Shown: positions 1-14,900 of the stretch, one piece after another | How the letters are laid out: every line of letters begins with the position of its first letter | Position numbering within the stretch: the first letter of the stretch is position 1 | Source: Tribonema minus | Lineage: Eukaryota > Sar > Xanthophyceae > Tribonematales > Tribonemataceae | Length of the DNA stretch: 64,000 nucleotides | Assembly (NCBI GenBank): GCA_017506865.1 | Contig: JAFCMP010000113.1 | Span: forward strand, 248,001 to 312,000 | Direction of reading: 5' to 3' | The notes under the pieces: generated by a model | What the model saw: only the letters and a program-made list of their open reading frames with translations | The model's database searches: none | Told to the model about the DNA's origin: nothing | Program-made: the position numbers and the translations under genes

Positions 1-1461
1 AGATCGGGTTTCATTGGGAAGAGGGGGGGGCTGAGGGGGGGGGGGGGGGGGGCACTTGTGCGGAGCACTGATGGCGACGCCCGCGTCGCCTCGCGCCCAG
101 GACGAAATGCCCGGGGGCGGTGAGGTCTGCCATGGGGAAGAGGGGGGGACGGGGAAGGTGCGGGGGGGGGTGGGGCGAAGGCAGCGTCAATATACTTTGC
201 CTCATGAGCTGCGATGCTGTGCCAGCGGACGCCGGTGCAGATGAGCCGTGCAGCGACTGTCCATCGACATGCCCGCCGCTGTCAGGGCATGCAAACCTCC
301 AGAATCGGGGTTGGGGGGTGCAAATGGGGGGAGAGGGGGGGGGGGGGGGTAATGCTGCGTGGCACCGCCACGCAGTGGATCTACGTGTCACAGTGGCGGC
401 AAGGTACGTGCAGGGCGCAAACACACGTGCCGTGCACAGACACACGCGCGATGCCGTGGTGCACGCAGGCGCCACAGCGGCAACGGCGTGCGCTTGCATC
501 AGCGCCTGTCTTCTCGGGTGAGCTGTTGCTGTGGCAGTCACGGGGGGGCGGTGCGCGCTGCGAACTACGGCCCCCTGGCGCGGCGCGGCCCAGAATCCCC
601 CAGGGTATACCCTAGGTAGCTTTTCACGCTAGAAGTAGGGTTAGGGCCAGGGTTAGGGGGGCCTCGTACACTGGGTCGTGCAACCTGCGCCGCGGCGTGC
701 GGGGTGGATGCCGGGGCGTGAACACGGCGCGCACGAGCGCTGCCGCGAGTCACAAGCAACGACAGCACCCGCACGCGCAGTGGGCTCGGGATCACTGGCG
801 TGCCCCCTGCTGATGCAGCGTGTGCAGCGCTGGCGGGTGCGGCGGTGCGCGGCGCTCGGCGCTCGAGCGCTGCCGCGACGGCCCTGCTGACGCCGTGCAT
901 CACACAGGCGCCGCGCGCGCACGCAACTGCACTGACACCACGCGCCCGCGTGCTCTCAACCCCTGTCGGCTCGTGCTTTGTCCGCTGCTGCCGTGCGTCC
1001 AACGCCCTGCCTCTCCCGTCGTTGTTCGCCTGGAGTTGCAGTTGGAGCCACTGGTCAGCATGGCCGTCGAGACAGTGCCTCTCACTCTTGCTCGCTCGCG
1101 CTGCTCTGCTGCTGCGTCTCACGCCCACTCGCCCTCGCATCCGTCGGCCCGCGCGCCTCCGCTGCCGCCGCACGTCGCCGCCCCCCGCGCACGCGCCGCC
1201 GCCGCCGCCGCCGCCTGCCGCGCAGCCTCACGCGACCGCTTTCCTATGCGTTCAATCCATACCTACTCGCTGCTCTCACCGCCGTGTTTTCTTGCATGCC
1301 GCGCCCGTCACGGCGTCTCTCGCAGGCGCCGTCGTCAAGATGGCGCACGAACGCACGCGCGAGAGCGCACGACTCATGCCTACTCGCGCCGCACACCTAT
1401 TCGCTGCTCTCACCGCCGTGCTCCCTCCCATGCGGCGTCGCTCGCAGGCGCCGTCGTCAAG
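1..1461. other. 5' flank with decayed copies of the first C2 exon
   Basis: No independent gene is supported here. The stretch has G-runs, a short telomere-like patch near 640-660, and two upstream copies of the start of the first recognised C2 exon. The nearer copy at about 1312-1345 repeats the acceptor (CTCGCAG) and the next 18 bases almost exactly. An older one at about 1015-1075 still reads VRLELQLEPLVSMAV against [16 protein letters not shown] in the real exon. Because the acceptor itself is copied, the exon beginning at 1448 is probably internal or follows a 5' UTR intron, so the gene may extend upstream of the window. Confidence 0.5.
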
Positions 1462-4400
1462 ATGGGCGTGCGGCTGGAGCTCATGTTCGAGGCGGCGCTG
1501 GTGGGCATGACCGTCGTCGCGGTGCACGAGGGGCGCGCGCTGCGCGTGGGCGAGCGCAGCAGCGCGGGCGTCGCGCTGCACCCCTACGTGTCATTGGAAA
1601 TGGGGCAGGGGTACACGAAGCGCAGCGCCACGGTATGTTCATGCACATGTATACACACATGAAGAATATATACAGACGCATGTTCCTCAGATGGGTTTAG
1701 GGCTAGGGTTTCAGCGAGCGCGGCAGCGCGGGCGTCGCGCTGCACCCCTATGTGGCGCTCGAGATGGCGCAGGGGTACACGAAGCGCAGCACCACGGTGC
1801 GTACATACATTCAGATAGACGATACACCTCGGTAGTGTTTTACAATGTAGGTGCAGGGTAGGTGTTGGGGGAGCGCAGCAGCGCGGGCGTCGCGCTGCGC
1901 CCCTATGTGGCGCTCGAGATGGGGCAGGGGTGCGAAGCGCAGCGCAGCGCAGCGCAGTGCAGCGCTCAGAAAGATGGCGCCACCGCGCTCAACAATCTGC
2001 TTTTTTTGGCAGTTCCAACCTCCATGTTGATGTTCTGATGCTGCTGCGCGCGCGCGGAAACGACGGCGCGATGGCATGACGCCCCGCGCTCAACACCGCA
2101 CCTTTCTGGCGTCGGCAGCCTCAATGTTGAAGTTTTTTGAAACTCGACTCCTATTCTGGCATTGGCAACCTCAATGTTGGTATTTTTTTCCCTTGCTTTT
2201 GCAGCCTCAATGTTGATGTGTTGTCAAATCCGACTTTCCTGTTTCGAATGCGCGCAGATCCGCGGCGGCGGCGCGACGGCATGACAACAACCCGCATTCT
2301 GACGTTTGCAACCTCAATGTTCAAGTTAATTGAAACTGACCTTCTCCATTGCGATGCGCGCAGATCCACTCAACGTTTTATTTTTTTTGAACTTAAACTA
2401 CTTTTCTGCGGACGCAGCGCAGATCCGCGACGGCGGCGCGATGACATGACGCCCCGCTCAACGACATGTTTTTCTGGTGTTGGCAACCTCAATGTTGGTG
2501 TTGTTCTTCAGCGTTTGCAGCCTCAATGTTGATGTGTTGTCAAATTCAACTGCGTTTCTGCGGACGCGCGCAGATCCGAAACAGCGGCGCGGTGACATGA
2601 CGCCCCCACACGACAACACGTTGTCCTGGTGTTGGCAACCTCAATATTGATGTTTCATTGGCGTTGGCCACCTCAACAATCAAGTTTTTCCAACTTCAAC
2701 TGCCTTTCGGCGGACACGGTGCAGATCCGCGACGGCGGCGCGGAGCCGCTGTGGCGCGGCGAGGAGGTGCTGCTGTGGGTGGACAGGGCCAACTGGACCA
2801 CGGATCTGAGCGTGAAGGTAGGTATTCGCGCAGCCCCAGGAATAGGGTTAGGGTTGGCACTGAGCGTTGACACCGGCAACGTCAAAATGCTCGGTGGACA
2901 GGGCCAACTGGACCACGGATCTGAGCATGAAGGTAAGTATTCGCGCAGCCCCAGGGTTAGTGTTAGGGTTGGCACTGAACGTTGACAACGGCACCCCACA
3001 TGCGGATCTGAGCGTGATAGGTATTCACGCAGCCCTAGCATTAGGGTTAGGGTTGGCACTGGGCGTTGACACCGTTAGCCTACGCGCTGCCGGCACTGGT
3101 CTAGCATCAAAAGCGCTCGGCAACACTCCTTTGTGTGCCTTCCATACACGGTGTCGCTGAGCATTCCTGCACGTGAACCATTCAATTGCGCCTCCCGCAC
3201 ACTCGTCTTTGTCCGTCCCCCCTTGAGCCATATGTGTGCCCGCGCACCGAGCGCCCCAGCGATGACACCGGCAGCCACACGCAGCGTGCCATACCTCATG
3301 CCCCATCTCTGTGTGTGTGTGTGTCGCGTGGGCTTTTCGATTACTGCACTCAGAATGACACATGCCCCTCCCTCCCCCGTTTTGCTCTCTCGCTCTCTCC
3401 CTCTCCCCCCCCCACCTGTGCATATGCGTGCGCGCGCAGTGCCTGAGCGAGGACACCGGCAGCCACACGCTGCTGGGGGCAGCGCTCGTCAGCCTGCTGC
3501 CGTACATGCGCGCACGCCCTGAGGACGCGTGCCCGGAGGCGCTGGCGCTCTCCGCAGGTGCGTCGCTCTTGAAATTGGCAATTGAAGTTCACGAAGTTGG
3601 CAATTGAAGTTCACGATTGAAGACTTTCAATGTCCTGACGGCAGTGGTGGCGCTTTCCGCAAGTGCGGCGACATGTCACCTCACTTGAAGTTTGTGTCCA
3701 AATATCGTTTTCGTGTCCGACGGCAGTGGCTGGATGCGTGCTGATTATCAAGGCTCAACAACGCGGAGAGAACTTGAAGTTTCAGTGCATGTGTAGCGCG
3801 CGGTTCCTGCCTCTGCGTGGCCGTTGCATGCGCGTCGCGATGCAGCGGCACACGCTGCGGCCATCGCCAAGGTGTGCTCTGGCCATGTTAAATTGCTGGC
3901 GCAGTGTGCTGCGTGATATTTCATGAAGCTTGCGACTTTTCATCTTGAACCTCTGGGATGCTGCAAGCTTCTGATAGCATGAACATGGCTAAAGGTAGGG
4001 TTAGGGTTAGGATTAGGGCAAGGTGCTCTGTGCGGGTGCACACTGCCTCAAGAGCATGCTCACGGTTTTGGAATAAAGATCAAGGGTCAGAGGAACGTCA
4101 AGTGGGGTTTTGGGGTCGGTATCAAGGCCAGACCACCCCTTACAATGAATTTGCACGGTACGCAGCGCTGCAGCGATGCCATGTGTGGCCGGGAGGGGGG
4201 GGGGGGCGGAGGGGGGGGGGCTCTGCAGTACCGGCGGCGACATGCGCACGCCTGTCCTCCTTCCGTGGACCGCGACAGCTCCCGGGCACAGGTGGCATGT
4301 GTTGGTATCGCGCACGCTCTTCGCCGACAGCAGCAGTGCTCAACGCACGACCGCGCAGCGCGCCCCGCCGCAGCGCCGCTGTGGAGGCCGCCGCGCAGCC

Positions 4401-6189
4401 TTGACGCCACGAGCATTGACATCTGCAAATTGCTCCGTTGCTGAGCGCTGCTGGGGCTCGGCTTTGGTGATATCAAATCGCTGCATTGTTGAGCACTGCT
4501 GCGTGCTCGGCTTTGCCTGTGCGCATGCCTCCGGGCACCTGCTGTCGGTGCCTCCGCTGCCGCGCGCGTTCAGCTCCCCCTCACTGTCGCGCTTCTCTCG
4601 CGTGGACGCGCCGTTTTGTTTGTTTCCGCATTTTGTGGTGAATAGATGGGCCCAAGGGCGAACTCCAAGAGCGAGGCCACCTGGTCATCACCACCACATT
4701 CCTCCCTGCGGGGCAGCTGACCATCACGTGAGCATATACCTACCCTACCGTGCTCTCACGGTGCAGTGAACAGGGTGCTATGAGGGCGACGGTCTGGGGC
4801 TACGTGCGTACATGTTCGCGGTATATACGTGTATCTGTATATTGGACGCATAGACACACAGAAAGACATATGTACATGCATGCATGCGCGCACGCTGACG
4901 TGCGCACTTTGAGAACGGAGCCTGTGATTCACAGATGCACATGTATGCATGCAGTTATGCATACGTACATGCATCGAAATGCCTACTTTGTGCATGCGGA
5001 TGTGCTCACAGATGTGCATGATGTGCGTACATGCGTACACGAGTGCACGCCATGACACAATCTTCAACTTCAACAAGCTATGGGTTGCAGGTGTCACATC
5101 AAGCGCCGTCTGAAGCTGGCTACATGCACACGTACATGCGTGCATTCATAGACTACACGCATGCTACGTCCATGAATGCCATAACTCATGGTTACACGCA
5201 TGCGTGATTGCAATGACACAATTCTCAAATTTCGTACACCGTTCAAGCGCACCTTGTAGTGCTCTTTGGTGACTTTCAGGCTGTTGGTCTGCTCTTGAGT
5301 GACATCTTCTACACAGAACACCGGCCGTGCGCTGCCTTCCAGGTGCCACGAGGGGCGCGATCACAAGCTCGCCGTCATACATACATGAATACCAGCATAC
5401 TTCGAAGTACATGAATACATGGACGTACATGCAAGACTACGTGCCTTGGCACAAGTCCAACTGCACATTGCTGCGCACTGCCCTTGCAGATGCCACGAGG
5501 GGCGCGGCCTCAAGCTGGCCGGCGGGGGCGGCGCTTCGGCCGCTCAGGTATACATATATAAATCACCGCTGTCTAGAAGTGGCTGTGTCAGTGCATTACC
5601 GTGCCGCTCGCGCCGCCGACGCCTTGGTGGCCTTGTTCTGAGATGACTGTGTCAACGCATTATGATGCCATTCGCACCGACGATGGCGTGCTGATCGACG
5701 CCTGAGCTGGTCCGGAAGCGTGGCTTTGCGGCTGTGGCTGCAAGCCTGCCGAGCACTGCTGTGACGGACAACGCCGCGCGGTCGTGACGGGCGCGCACGT
5801 ATCATTCTGGTCCAACCGCACTAGTCGGCAGATGATGTCGGCCCATTGCCGATGTGCAGCGCACGCCACCAGGAAAAAACTGCGCAATCATGACCACTCG
5901 ATGCTTTGGTTTCTGTCGCATGATGCCCCCCCCCCCCCTCACCCCCTCCCACCCCCTCCCCCACCCCCGCAGGACCCCTACCTCGTCTTCAGCGCGGAGG
6001 GGCAGGCCGCGGAGCTGCGGCGGCGCTCGCGCGTCGTCAAGGACGGCGGCAGCGCGCCCAGCTGGGGCAGCGAGGCGCTGCGCGTGGACGTGGTCGACCA
6101 GCACGCGCTGCGCGTCGAGTGCGTCGGGCACGACCTCGTGGGCCGCGACGCGCTCGTCGGCGCCGCGGACATCAGGTGCGCCGCCGCCG

Positions 6190-6229
<40 letters not shown>

Positions 6230-9200
6230 TGCTGCCGGCGCCGCTCGGCGCCATCGGCATGAGTTGTTTGCGCTCGGCTCATCTCTTGCACTCTCACAGC
6301 GGCATGATCTGAGCTCACGAGGTGCGACGCGCTTGTCGGCGCTGCGGACATCAGGTGCGCCGCGCTGCCGCCGCCGTCGCTGCCGGCGCAGCCGTGCGTT
6401 TTTGGCACGCTGCGCACCTCTTGCACATTTGCAATTCGCATGATCTGACCTCATGGGCCGCGACGCGCTCGTCGGCGCCGCGGACATCAGGTGCGCCGCG
6501 CTGCCGCCGCCGCCGCTGTTGCCGCTGCCAGCGCCGCCGGGCGTTGTTGGCACGCTGCGTGTCTCTTGCACATCCAAATGCGCGTTTGCAACGTGAATGA
6601 ATTGAGCTTGCGGGGTGCGGCGCGCTCCTTGGCGCTGCGGACATCAGGTGCGCGCCGCCGCCGCCGCCGCCGCCGCTGCTGCTGCTGCCAGCGCCGCGTT
6701 TGCCAGCGCCGCGTTTGCTAGCGCCGCCGGGCGTTTTGTCACGCTGCGCATCTCTTGCACATTTGCAACGTGCATATTCTGGGGCGCGACGCGCTCGTCG
6801 CAGCTGCGGACATCAGGTGCGCCGCGCCGCCGCCGCCGCCGCTGCCGCCACCACGCTCTGCTCGTGGCAGTATTGCGTGCGGCAGTCTGGGCCCCTACAT
6901 TGCGGCCTGCTGCGCATGGTCGAGCGTGTGTGCTTGCAAACACGCGGCTCACCACCGCATCAGCGCCTGGCACGTGAGAGTGAATGCCATCCGCTGTCAT
7001 TCCTCTGCAAGCCTCGTGCATATCAGAGCAGGTCCCCCGCGCGCTCCTTGCCGCCCCGAGCACCTGCCGCGGCCTGCTTCAAGCGTCACCCTGCCCTCGT
7101 GCTGCGCGGCAGCGGCAGCGACAGCACCAGCGCAGCCACACGGCCCACCACGGAAGCAGCGCTCAATTCGTGCCCAATTTGAACATCCCACTCCGCGCGG
7201 CATGCATGACACGAGTTTCCCTCACTTCGTTGCTTTCCCCGCCGCCGCAGCCTGCTGCCGGTGTTCAAGCGCGTGTGCGTCGGCACGTAAGTCACGCTGC
7301 GTGGCCGCGCTGCGCCGTACGACGTATCACGACGGCAGCGCTCAACTCATGCCCCATCCACACATCCCCCCCGCGCGGCATGCATGACACGAGTTTCCCT
7401 CACTTCGTTGCTTTTCCCGCCGCCGCAGCCTGCTGCCGATGTTCAAGCGCGGGCGCGTCAACGCGTGGGTCACGCTGCGCGGCGGCGCCAGGCCGTACGG
7501 CATAGCATACATGACGGCAGCTCTGAACTCGCGCCCCATCCATACGTTCCCCTCCGCGCAGCGCGCATGCCCTCACCTCTCTGTTGCTCCCCGCCGCCGC
7601 AGCCTGCTGCCGGTGTTCAAGCGCGGGCGCGTCGACACGTGGGTCACGCTGCGCGGCGGGGGCGGCGGCGGCGGCGGCGGCGGCGGCGAAGCGACCGGCG
7701 AGGTGCGGCTGACGCTGGAGTTCGCCGGGCCCGCCGGCGTTGCATACCCGCAGCACCGCCGCGGCATGGATGCGTTCGACGACACGGAGCGCGTCAACGT
7801 CGCCGGCAAGGTACTTTAGGAATGATTACTTCAAGATATTGCGAAGTATGCGCGGTTTCCAGTCTGATCATTGATAACGTCCACAGTTAGCCAGGTACTT
7901 TATGGTTGGGTACTTGAAGAAACTTCAAGGTACTTTGAAGTATGCGCGGTTCAGTCTGATCATCGATAACGTAGGAAGATTTCGGGCTGATTGCTGATAG
8001 CTTACAGCGATGTTTGCGTGTCGAGATCCTCAGGGTTAGGGTTAGGGTTAGGGTTAGGGTTAGGGTAACCCTAACCCTAACCCTAAGACATCAGACGGCA
8101 CCTGCGGGTTACGTAGACTGACCGTTGCGGCACCGCCCCGGCCTGGGCGCGTTCGACGACACGGAACGCGTCAACGTCGCTGGCCAGGTGCTTTAGGAAT
8201 GAGTACTTCAAGATATTGTGAGGTATACGCAATTCACAGTCTGACCATTGATGGTGAATGGGTCATTCGGTCTGGTTGTTGACAACTCACCTGGACGCAT
8301 GTGTGTTGCGAGATCCTCAAAATGATACACCTGGACGCATGTGTGTGGCGAGATCCTCAAAATGACGGGCAGGGTGGCACCTGTGGACTGCGCATGCAGC
8401 GTCGTCCTCGTCCTGGCGCTGTTGCTGGCCAGCGGCTGCTGCGCAAGGGCAGTCTGAGCGTCGTCAGCCTCACCCGTAATCATAGTTCAACATACCAATA
8501 GTCTACTTGACACCATCAAAACCTTCCATACCATTATGTCAATGACACGCCACCAGGCCGACGCCGCTGCGGCCACCGCCGGCCCGTCCTCCACAACACA
8601 CTACAACATATCATACCCAACATACCAATGCTCCCATCGACACCATCAATACCTAACATACCCATGATGTACATGACACGCCATCAGGCTGACGTCACCG
8701 CGGCGCCGTCCACCACCACGACGCTGGCGCTGGCCGGCGACGCCGCCGCCGCCGACGGCGCCGACGCCGCGGGGCCCGAGTTCAGCGAGGAGGAGATTTC
8801 CAGCGCGTTCCGCTTCATCGACCTCGACCGCAACGGCTTCATCGGCGCCGCGGAGATCCGCCACATCCTCATCTGCATGGGCGAGCTCATCACGGACGAG
8901 GAGGTGGACGCCATGATCGCGCTCGTCGACTTTGACGGGGACGGGCAGGTGCGTCACCACGCGTGCGCTTGTTGAAGTCTGTGGGAAGTTCCGTCTGGCC
9001 GTCGTAGGGGTGCGGGTGTTCTAATCGCGCTCTTGCGAGCGTATCGCGGACGAGGAGGTCGACGCCATGATCGCGGTCGTCGACTTTGACGGGGACGGGC
9101 AGGTGCGTCACATGCGCTTGAAGTTATCGTAAGTTCCGTCTGATCACGGACGAGGAGGTCGATGCCATGATTGCGCTCGCCGAGCGTCGACTTCCGCGGG

Positions 9201-11878
9201 GACGAGCAGGTGCGTCACATGCTTGAGGTTTGTGGAAGTTATCGTAAGTTCCGCTCCGGTCGTAGCGTGTGAGTGTTCTAATCACGCGCTTGCGAGCTCA
9301 TCACGGACGAGGAGGTCGACGCCATGATTGCGCTCGTCGACTTTCGACGGGGATGGGCAGGTGCGTCACGCGTCGCGCGCTTGGTGAAAGTTCTTGGAAG
9401 TTGTGTCTGGTCGTAGGCTGTGGGTGTTCGCATCGCGCTCGTGAAGCTTCTGGCGCGGTAAGTCGCGTAGCGCACTGGGCGCGGTGGCCTGGGCGCTTGT
9501 GCCGCCGCGTAAGCGCATCGCCGCGAGCGCGCGTGGTGAATCGCCACGGGCAGCTGCGCATCGGGTGGAGGCAGGCAAGGTGCATTGCGCTCCCGCACTT
9601 GGCGACGGGGGAGCAAAACGAATGTCATTTGCGGGGGCCGTCCTTGCAGAGTTAAAGTTGCATGGCCGTATTTGCCGCATCAGCGCGCGGGAGCCGCCGT
9701 CTGACGAGCAGACGTCACGCCCAGGCTACAGTTACCAAATTGAAGTTCTCAAGTTGAAGTGTCACGGCGAGGACCGCAACCAGGCGTCCGGTCTTCCGGA
9801 GGAAATCCCAGGCCCGTCACGCGCTTATCTGGCAAAGATGAAGTTGTGCTATCAGGATTGAAGTTTTTCGCTGCCGAGAGCACGTGGATGTGGGGCACTG
9901 CGCATGCCCCCTCTTTGCGCAACCCTGCGTCCGATGACTCGGCCGCTTCAATGGGCAGCGTCTTCGGAGACTGATGCGTGGCGGCGGATGCGGACGCACT
10001 GCAGAGCCCCCGCTCGCATCGCGAAGCCCGCAGTTGTGCAAGGCACGCGCGTGCAATGTTTGAAGGCTTGGGGCAAAATAGAGCCGGTGAGCGTTTGGGG
10101 CGAGGATCGGATGCGCGCACACAGCAGGCAAGTCCGCCATCAATGTGCTGCAGCAAATATTGTAGTGCGACACTCAAAGACCAGTTTCAAAGCGCAACGA
10201 GTGTTACAACAACCAGCGGCTTCTTCAACTTCCGAAACTTTGCAGCTTCACTTTCTGTATTTCGCCCACCCTCCGCGAACGTGATCATGTCTCTGCCCGA
10301 AACCCGCGCCCGGTGGTCCCTGTGACCAAAAATACAATTGTCCCTTTGATCGAAATGACAATTCAGCGACTGCCCGATTTTGAACCCGCTGCAGGTTAGT
10401 TTCGACGAGTTCAAAGCCATGGTCCTGTCACCCGACCCCGCGACCGCGATCATTGGACACGAAAACCAGGCGAAGGGGGCGCCAGAGGACAAGGTATTTA
10501 GTGACATTGATGTAGCCCTGACCCTATCCAAGGTATTTAGTGACATTGATGTAGCCCTGACCCTATCTTGACCTCTGCGTAGTGCTACTTCTTCCTCTGA
10601 CCCTGACCCTGAGGTACGGGCAGCGCATGCCGATCACTGCCGCCAAATGATTGACGCTTGCGGACTGCTGATGCCACTACTTCAAAGTGATTCAAGTACT
10701 TGAAGTCTGCGGTGCCGTGCGCCGGCGCGGCGCAGTCACCGCGCGCGCCCTTGACACGAGAATCAGGAGAGGAGGGGCGGCGCAGGACAAGGCAACCGTG
10801 TAGCTGTAGCACCGCGCACTGCGGCCGCTTTTGCGACCTGTGAGCGCTACGATTATCGTTCGTGGGCCGCCTATCGTGTGGGCCACGAGCGGACAACGGC
10901 TCGTCCACGGGGGTCAGCGCTGAGCGTTGCGGCGCACTCACAGCGTGCGCCGCCGCGCGCAGAAGCAGGTCGACGAGCTCGCCCGTGCGGTCCGAGTTGC
11001 AGCAGGGTGCCGCCGCCAGCGCCGCCGCCGGCAGACATCGCGCCGCCCCCCCCCCCAACCCCCACTCTGCACAGGCTACAGTTGCGCATCACGAAAGTGT
11101 CTGCCTGTGCAGGGCTGTATGGCGCTCAGAAGCATGGTACGCCGACGCCTTGTAGCGGAGAAAGCCTGAACATGCTTAGGGTTAGGGTTAGGGTTAGGGT
11201 TAGGGTTAGGCTGCAGTCACACGTCAGGGAGCAGTCGGTTCGCCCGCCTGCGCACGGGGCGATGCGGCTCCCCCTGTGCGCTCGCGGACCGCCCTGACTA
11301 GCTGCTCTGCAAACACGATCCGTTGTGAACTTCAACTTGCCGTAGAGCACCACCGCCACCACCGCGCGCACTCCAGTCCCATCCCCGCGCACAATACAGT
11401 GCCGACAGTTACGCCTCACAAAGCCGCCGAAACCACCGATCTGCGCAGGGACGAGGAGCAGCATCGCGCGCGCGCGGACTGTTTGTGAACTTCAACTAGC
11501 AGTAGGGCGCCACCGCCAGCGCCGCCGCTGTCGCCACATACACCAGTCCTGCCCCCGTGCACGCTGCAGTTGCGCCTCACGAAACCGCCAACATCGCCGT
11601 TCCGCGCAGGGCAACGCGGAGCGCCGCCGCGCGCTCGCGGACCGCGCATCCAATCTATTGAGGTTGTTACTGCCAGCGCCGCCGCCGCCGCCGCAGCACA
11701 CACCATTCCCGCCCCCGTGCAGCGCACAGCATAGCAGCTGCAGTTACGCCTCACGAACCCGCTAAAATCGCCATTCCGCGCCAAAGCGACGCGGAGCGGC
11801 GCCGCACGCTCGCGGACCACGCATCTGAGCTGTTGAGATTGTTTGTGAACTTCAACGTGCAGTAGGGCGCCACCGCCA

Positions 11879-11912
<34 letters not shown>

Positions 11913-14900
11913 AGCACACAATATTTCCGCCGCTGTGCAACGTACAGCACAGCAGCTGCACTTACGCCTCACCGAAACCACTGTGACCGCCATTCCGCGC
12001 CAGCAGGCAACGCCGAGCGCCGCCGCGCGCTCGCGGATCACGCATCTGAGCTGTTGAGGTTGTTTGTGAACTTCAACGTGCAGTAGGGCGCCACCGCCAG
12101 CGCCGCCGCCGTACACACACCAGTCCCACCCCCGCCGCAGCGTACAGTGCCTACAGCCAGTGCCTGACGAAACCGCCAAAATCGCCGTTCCGCGCAGGGC
12201 GACGCGGAGCGCCGCCGCGCGCTTGCGGACCGCGCCTCCAAGCGCGAGCTCCTGGAGGAATTCGTGCGCGAGGCGGAGTGGGGCGTCGCCGACCTACAGG
12301 CGGTCGTTGACCGCCACCGCCGCGCGCCGGGCGGCGGCGGGGGCGCTGCTGCCGCGGCGGCGGATGCGCCGCCAGGCTCGGCACGCGGGCCGCCTCCCAG
12401 CGCCACTGTCGGGTTCGATCGCTGGCTGGAGGTGAGTGCGGCGGTGTGGGTGGGTATGTAGGTAGGAGGTGTGTCTGTTGGTGCTTGGCGGGGGTCTGAT
12501 GGTTGATGAGAGTGCGGAGGCGCGGGGAGGGGGGGAGGGGGGAGGAGGGGGGAGGGGGGGAGGGGGGGGCAGGGGGGGAGGGAGGGGGGGGAGAGCTGCA
12601 GGCAGCGCTCTGAGCATTGCAGAGCCCCCGCCAGCGTGCGCCGCCGCCGCCTGTTTGGGCAGGTGACCGATTGCGGAGGTGCGCTTGTGTTTTCCGTTGT
12701 TGTAGTAATCACTGTGCTGGGAAGGGGGGGCCACGCTTATTGCACTCATCAGCGTTGGGCAAGTGTTAAAATTTTGTAGTCTCTCCACATGTACCTGCGT
12801 GGTGGAGCACCAGGTCAGTACTGCTCCTGCCGTTCATCACATTGATCATAGTGTTTTCACGCTGCTGCTACATTGATAATAACATCTACTACCGCAACAT
12901 TGTAAACAGAGTATACAACTACATACAAATAAACATACATAGTCTGTGCGTGCTGCCTTTGGGTCTCATCCAAGCACAACATGTATGATCTGCATTCATG
13001 TCCCTCGCCATTCCGTGCGCAGCTCACCGGCGTGGAAGCGACCGGGCAGTACCGCAAGCTCTTCAAGCTGTACAACGTCAAGGCGCCGGTGAGTGCTGCG
13101 CACAGCTCAGGCTTTGACTCAAATTCAGACTCAGAGTCAATCTTCATGCAGTTTGTATATATAGATTGATCCTTATACTTTGAGGTGCATGCCCCCGCAA
13201 CTTGATGCACAACAACACACGCACTTTGCAACGCGCAAAGCACGCAAGCATCTTGCAAGAGCATACAAATCAGCGATTGGGCAGGGGGCTGGCAGGGGCG
13301 TGCGCGTGCGTAAAAAATGAGTGCTCTGTCCTGTGAGCACACAGACTTGAGGTATCAAGAGTTGGAGACACACACCTGAATAGCAGCTCCTGCTGGAGTG
13401 GGTGGTGTTTGAGGCTCAGAGATGGAGGCCGATACTCCTTGGCACTCTATGCTGGATGATGCGGAGGTGGAACCTCCTCAGGGGTGGCGGTCTTGTTCAC
13501 AGACCTTGGAGTCGTATGGAGACTCTGGAGCGAGAGACCATGACTGATGCCAGTTGAGGGTATCCATCTGACTCAGACCACAGTTCATTCATGAACATGA
13601 TCCACAGTCAAACCCTAACCCTAGGAAATGTGTCCTATATGGTCAATCTGATTCAACTCCCCCTTCTTAGAATCAGCGTCGCCCTCGACGCTGCGCATCA
13701 TTGAGTGAACAGCCAGCACTGAGCTTGGCGTCTGCGCAAGAACCCAGTAGCATGCGCTCTCCGGGGACTCTGGCTTATGGCACACAAAAAGGGCCGACAC
13801 AATTTGTGTTTCATCTCATTGTTGGTCATCATCCAATGGCGCTTTACGGAGCGCCGAACGACACTCGAGTGTCATCCAAATCCGGCATGCACCTTAGAGT
13901 GGCAGGTGGCGAAGGTCCGCCTTCAGTGCCGTTGAGTGAGGGTCGCAGTCAGCATTGTGCATCTCCGCTCTTCCTGCCAAACGCAGACTCATGCTCTGGT
14001 GGCCCTCGGTACGAAGTGATAAAGCGTATCGCCGGTTACGACATAGCCGCAGCTGTAGCTGCTGGGTCTATCAATTGAGCCCTAGTGCATTAGCACACCT
14101 ACATCCCCACCAGCCTCATTAGCGAACACCGCCGGGGAACTCATGCACTAGGTGTGATAAAGCAAACAGGCGTGGCTTGGTGACGGTGTAAGCTTCAACG
14201 CTGCCGGTTGATAGTCTAAACGTCTCCCCACATTGGGCCAGTTGCTGTGTATGCACAACATCGCAACGGCGCACACTCATGCACACGCGGCACAACAATC
14301 TCGCCCGTTGAGCATCATTGAGATCCGCCGCCACGGGGCAAACCCATTATCCCGGAACACTCCAGTCACGCACCTGGCGTGGCAACTTCAACTTCACCTG
14401 CTGAGCGTCACCGGCAACTTCTTGCACTGCAGGGCGAGCCGGAGGCCATCGACCTGCGCGAGTTCCTGCTGGCGTGCAGCCAGTTCATAGACGTCGACCC
14501 CTCGATCAAGACGCAGTTCGTCTTCAACCTGTACGACGAGGACCGCAGGTAAGGGCGGCGCGTTGCTTTGCAGCGCACAACGCTCAGCTTGGGCCGTGAT
14601 GGTCAGCTTTGGTTAGCGTTAGGACAGGTAGAGTTGAGGTTAGGGTTACGGTTGGGGGGAACGGCCAGGGTGAGACACTTGCGTGAAGTGCGCGTTGTCG
14701 GGGTCAGCGCTGTGGCCGCGAGCAGCGGTAGTCAAGGTGGGACAGGCCAGCCGTGTTGTGCTGTTACGTTTGCGCTTTTGTAATCTGCGGACTTACTTGT
14801 GGTAAAGGCCCGCTGCCACAGTGAAATGCAACTGGAGCACGAGAATAGCCTTTTGATGCTTGTGGCCCTACGAGATGCGGAACATTCATATAACTGTACA

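Noticed and set aside
4800-5200. Coding potential in the CATGCATG/ACATGCATG-rich stretch
   Set aside because: Alternating purine-pyrimidine simple sequence inside a C2/EF-hand intron; apparent His/Cys-rich frames are artefacts of the repeat.
12520-12600. G-rich run as a regulatory G-quadruplex promoter
   Set aside because: Long G or C runs occur throughout the introns, often as the pyrimidine tract of an acceptor on the opposite strand; nothing ties this one to a promoter.
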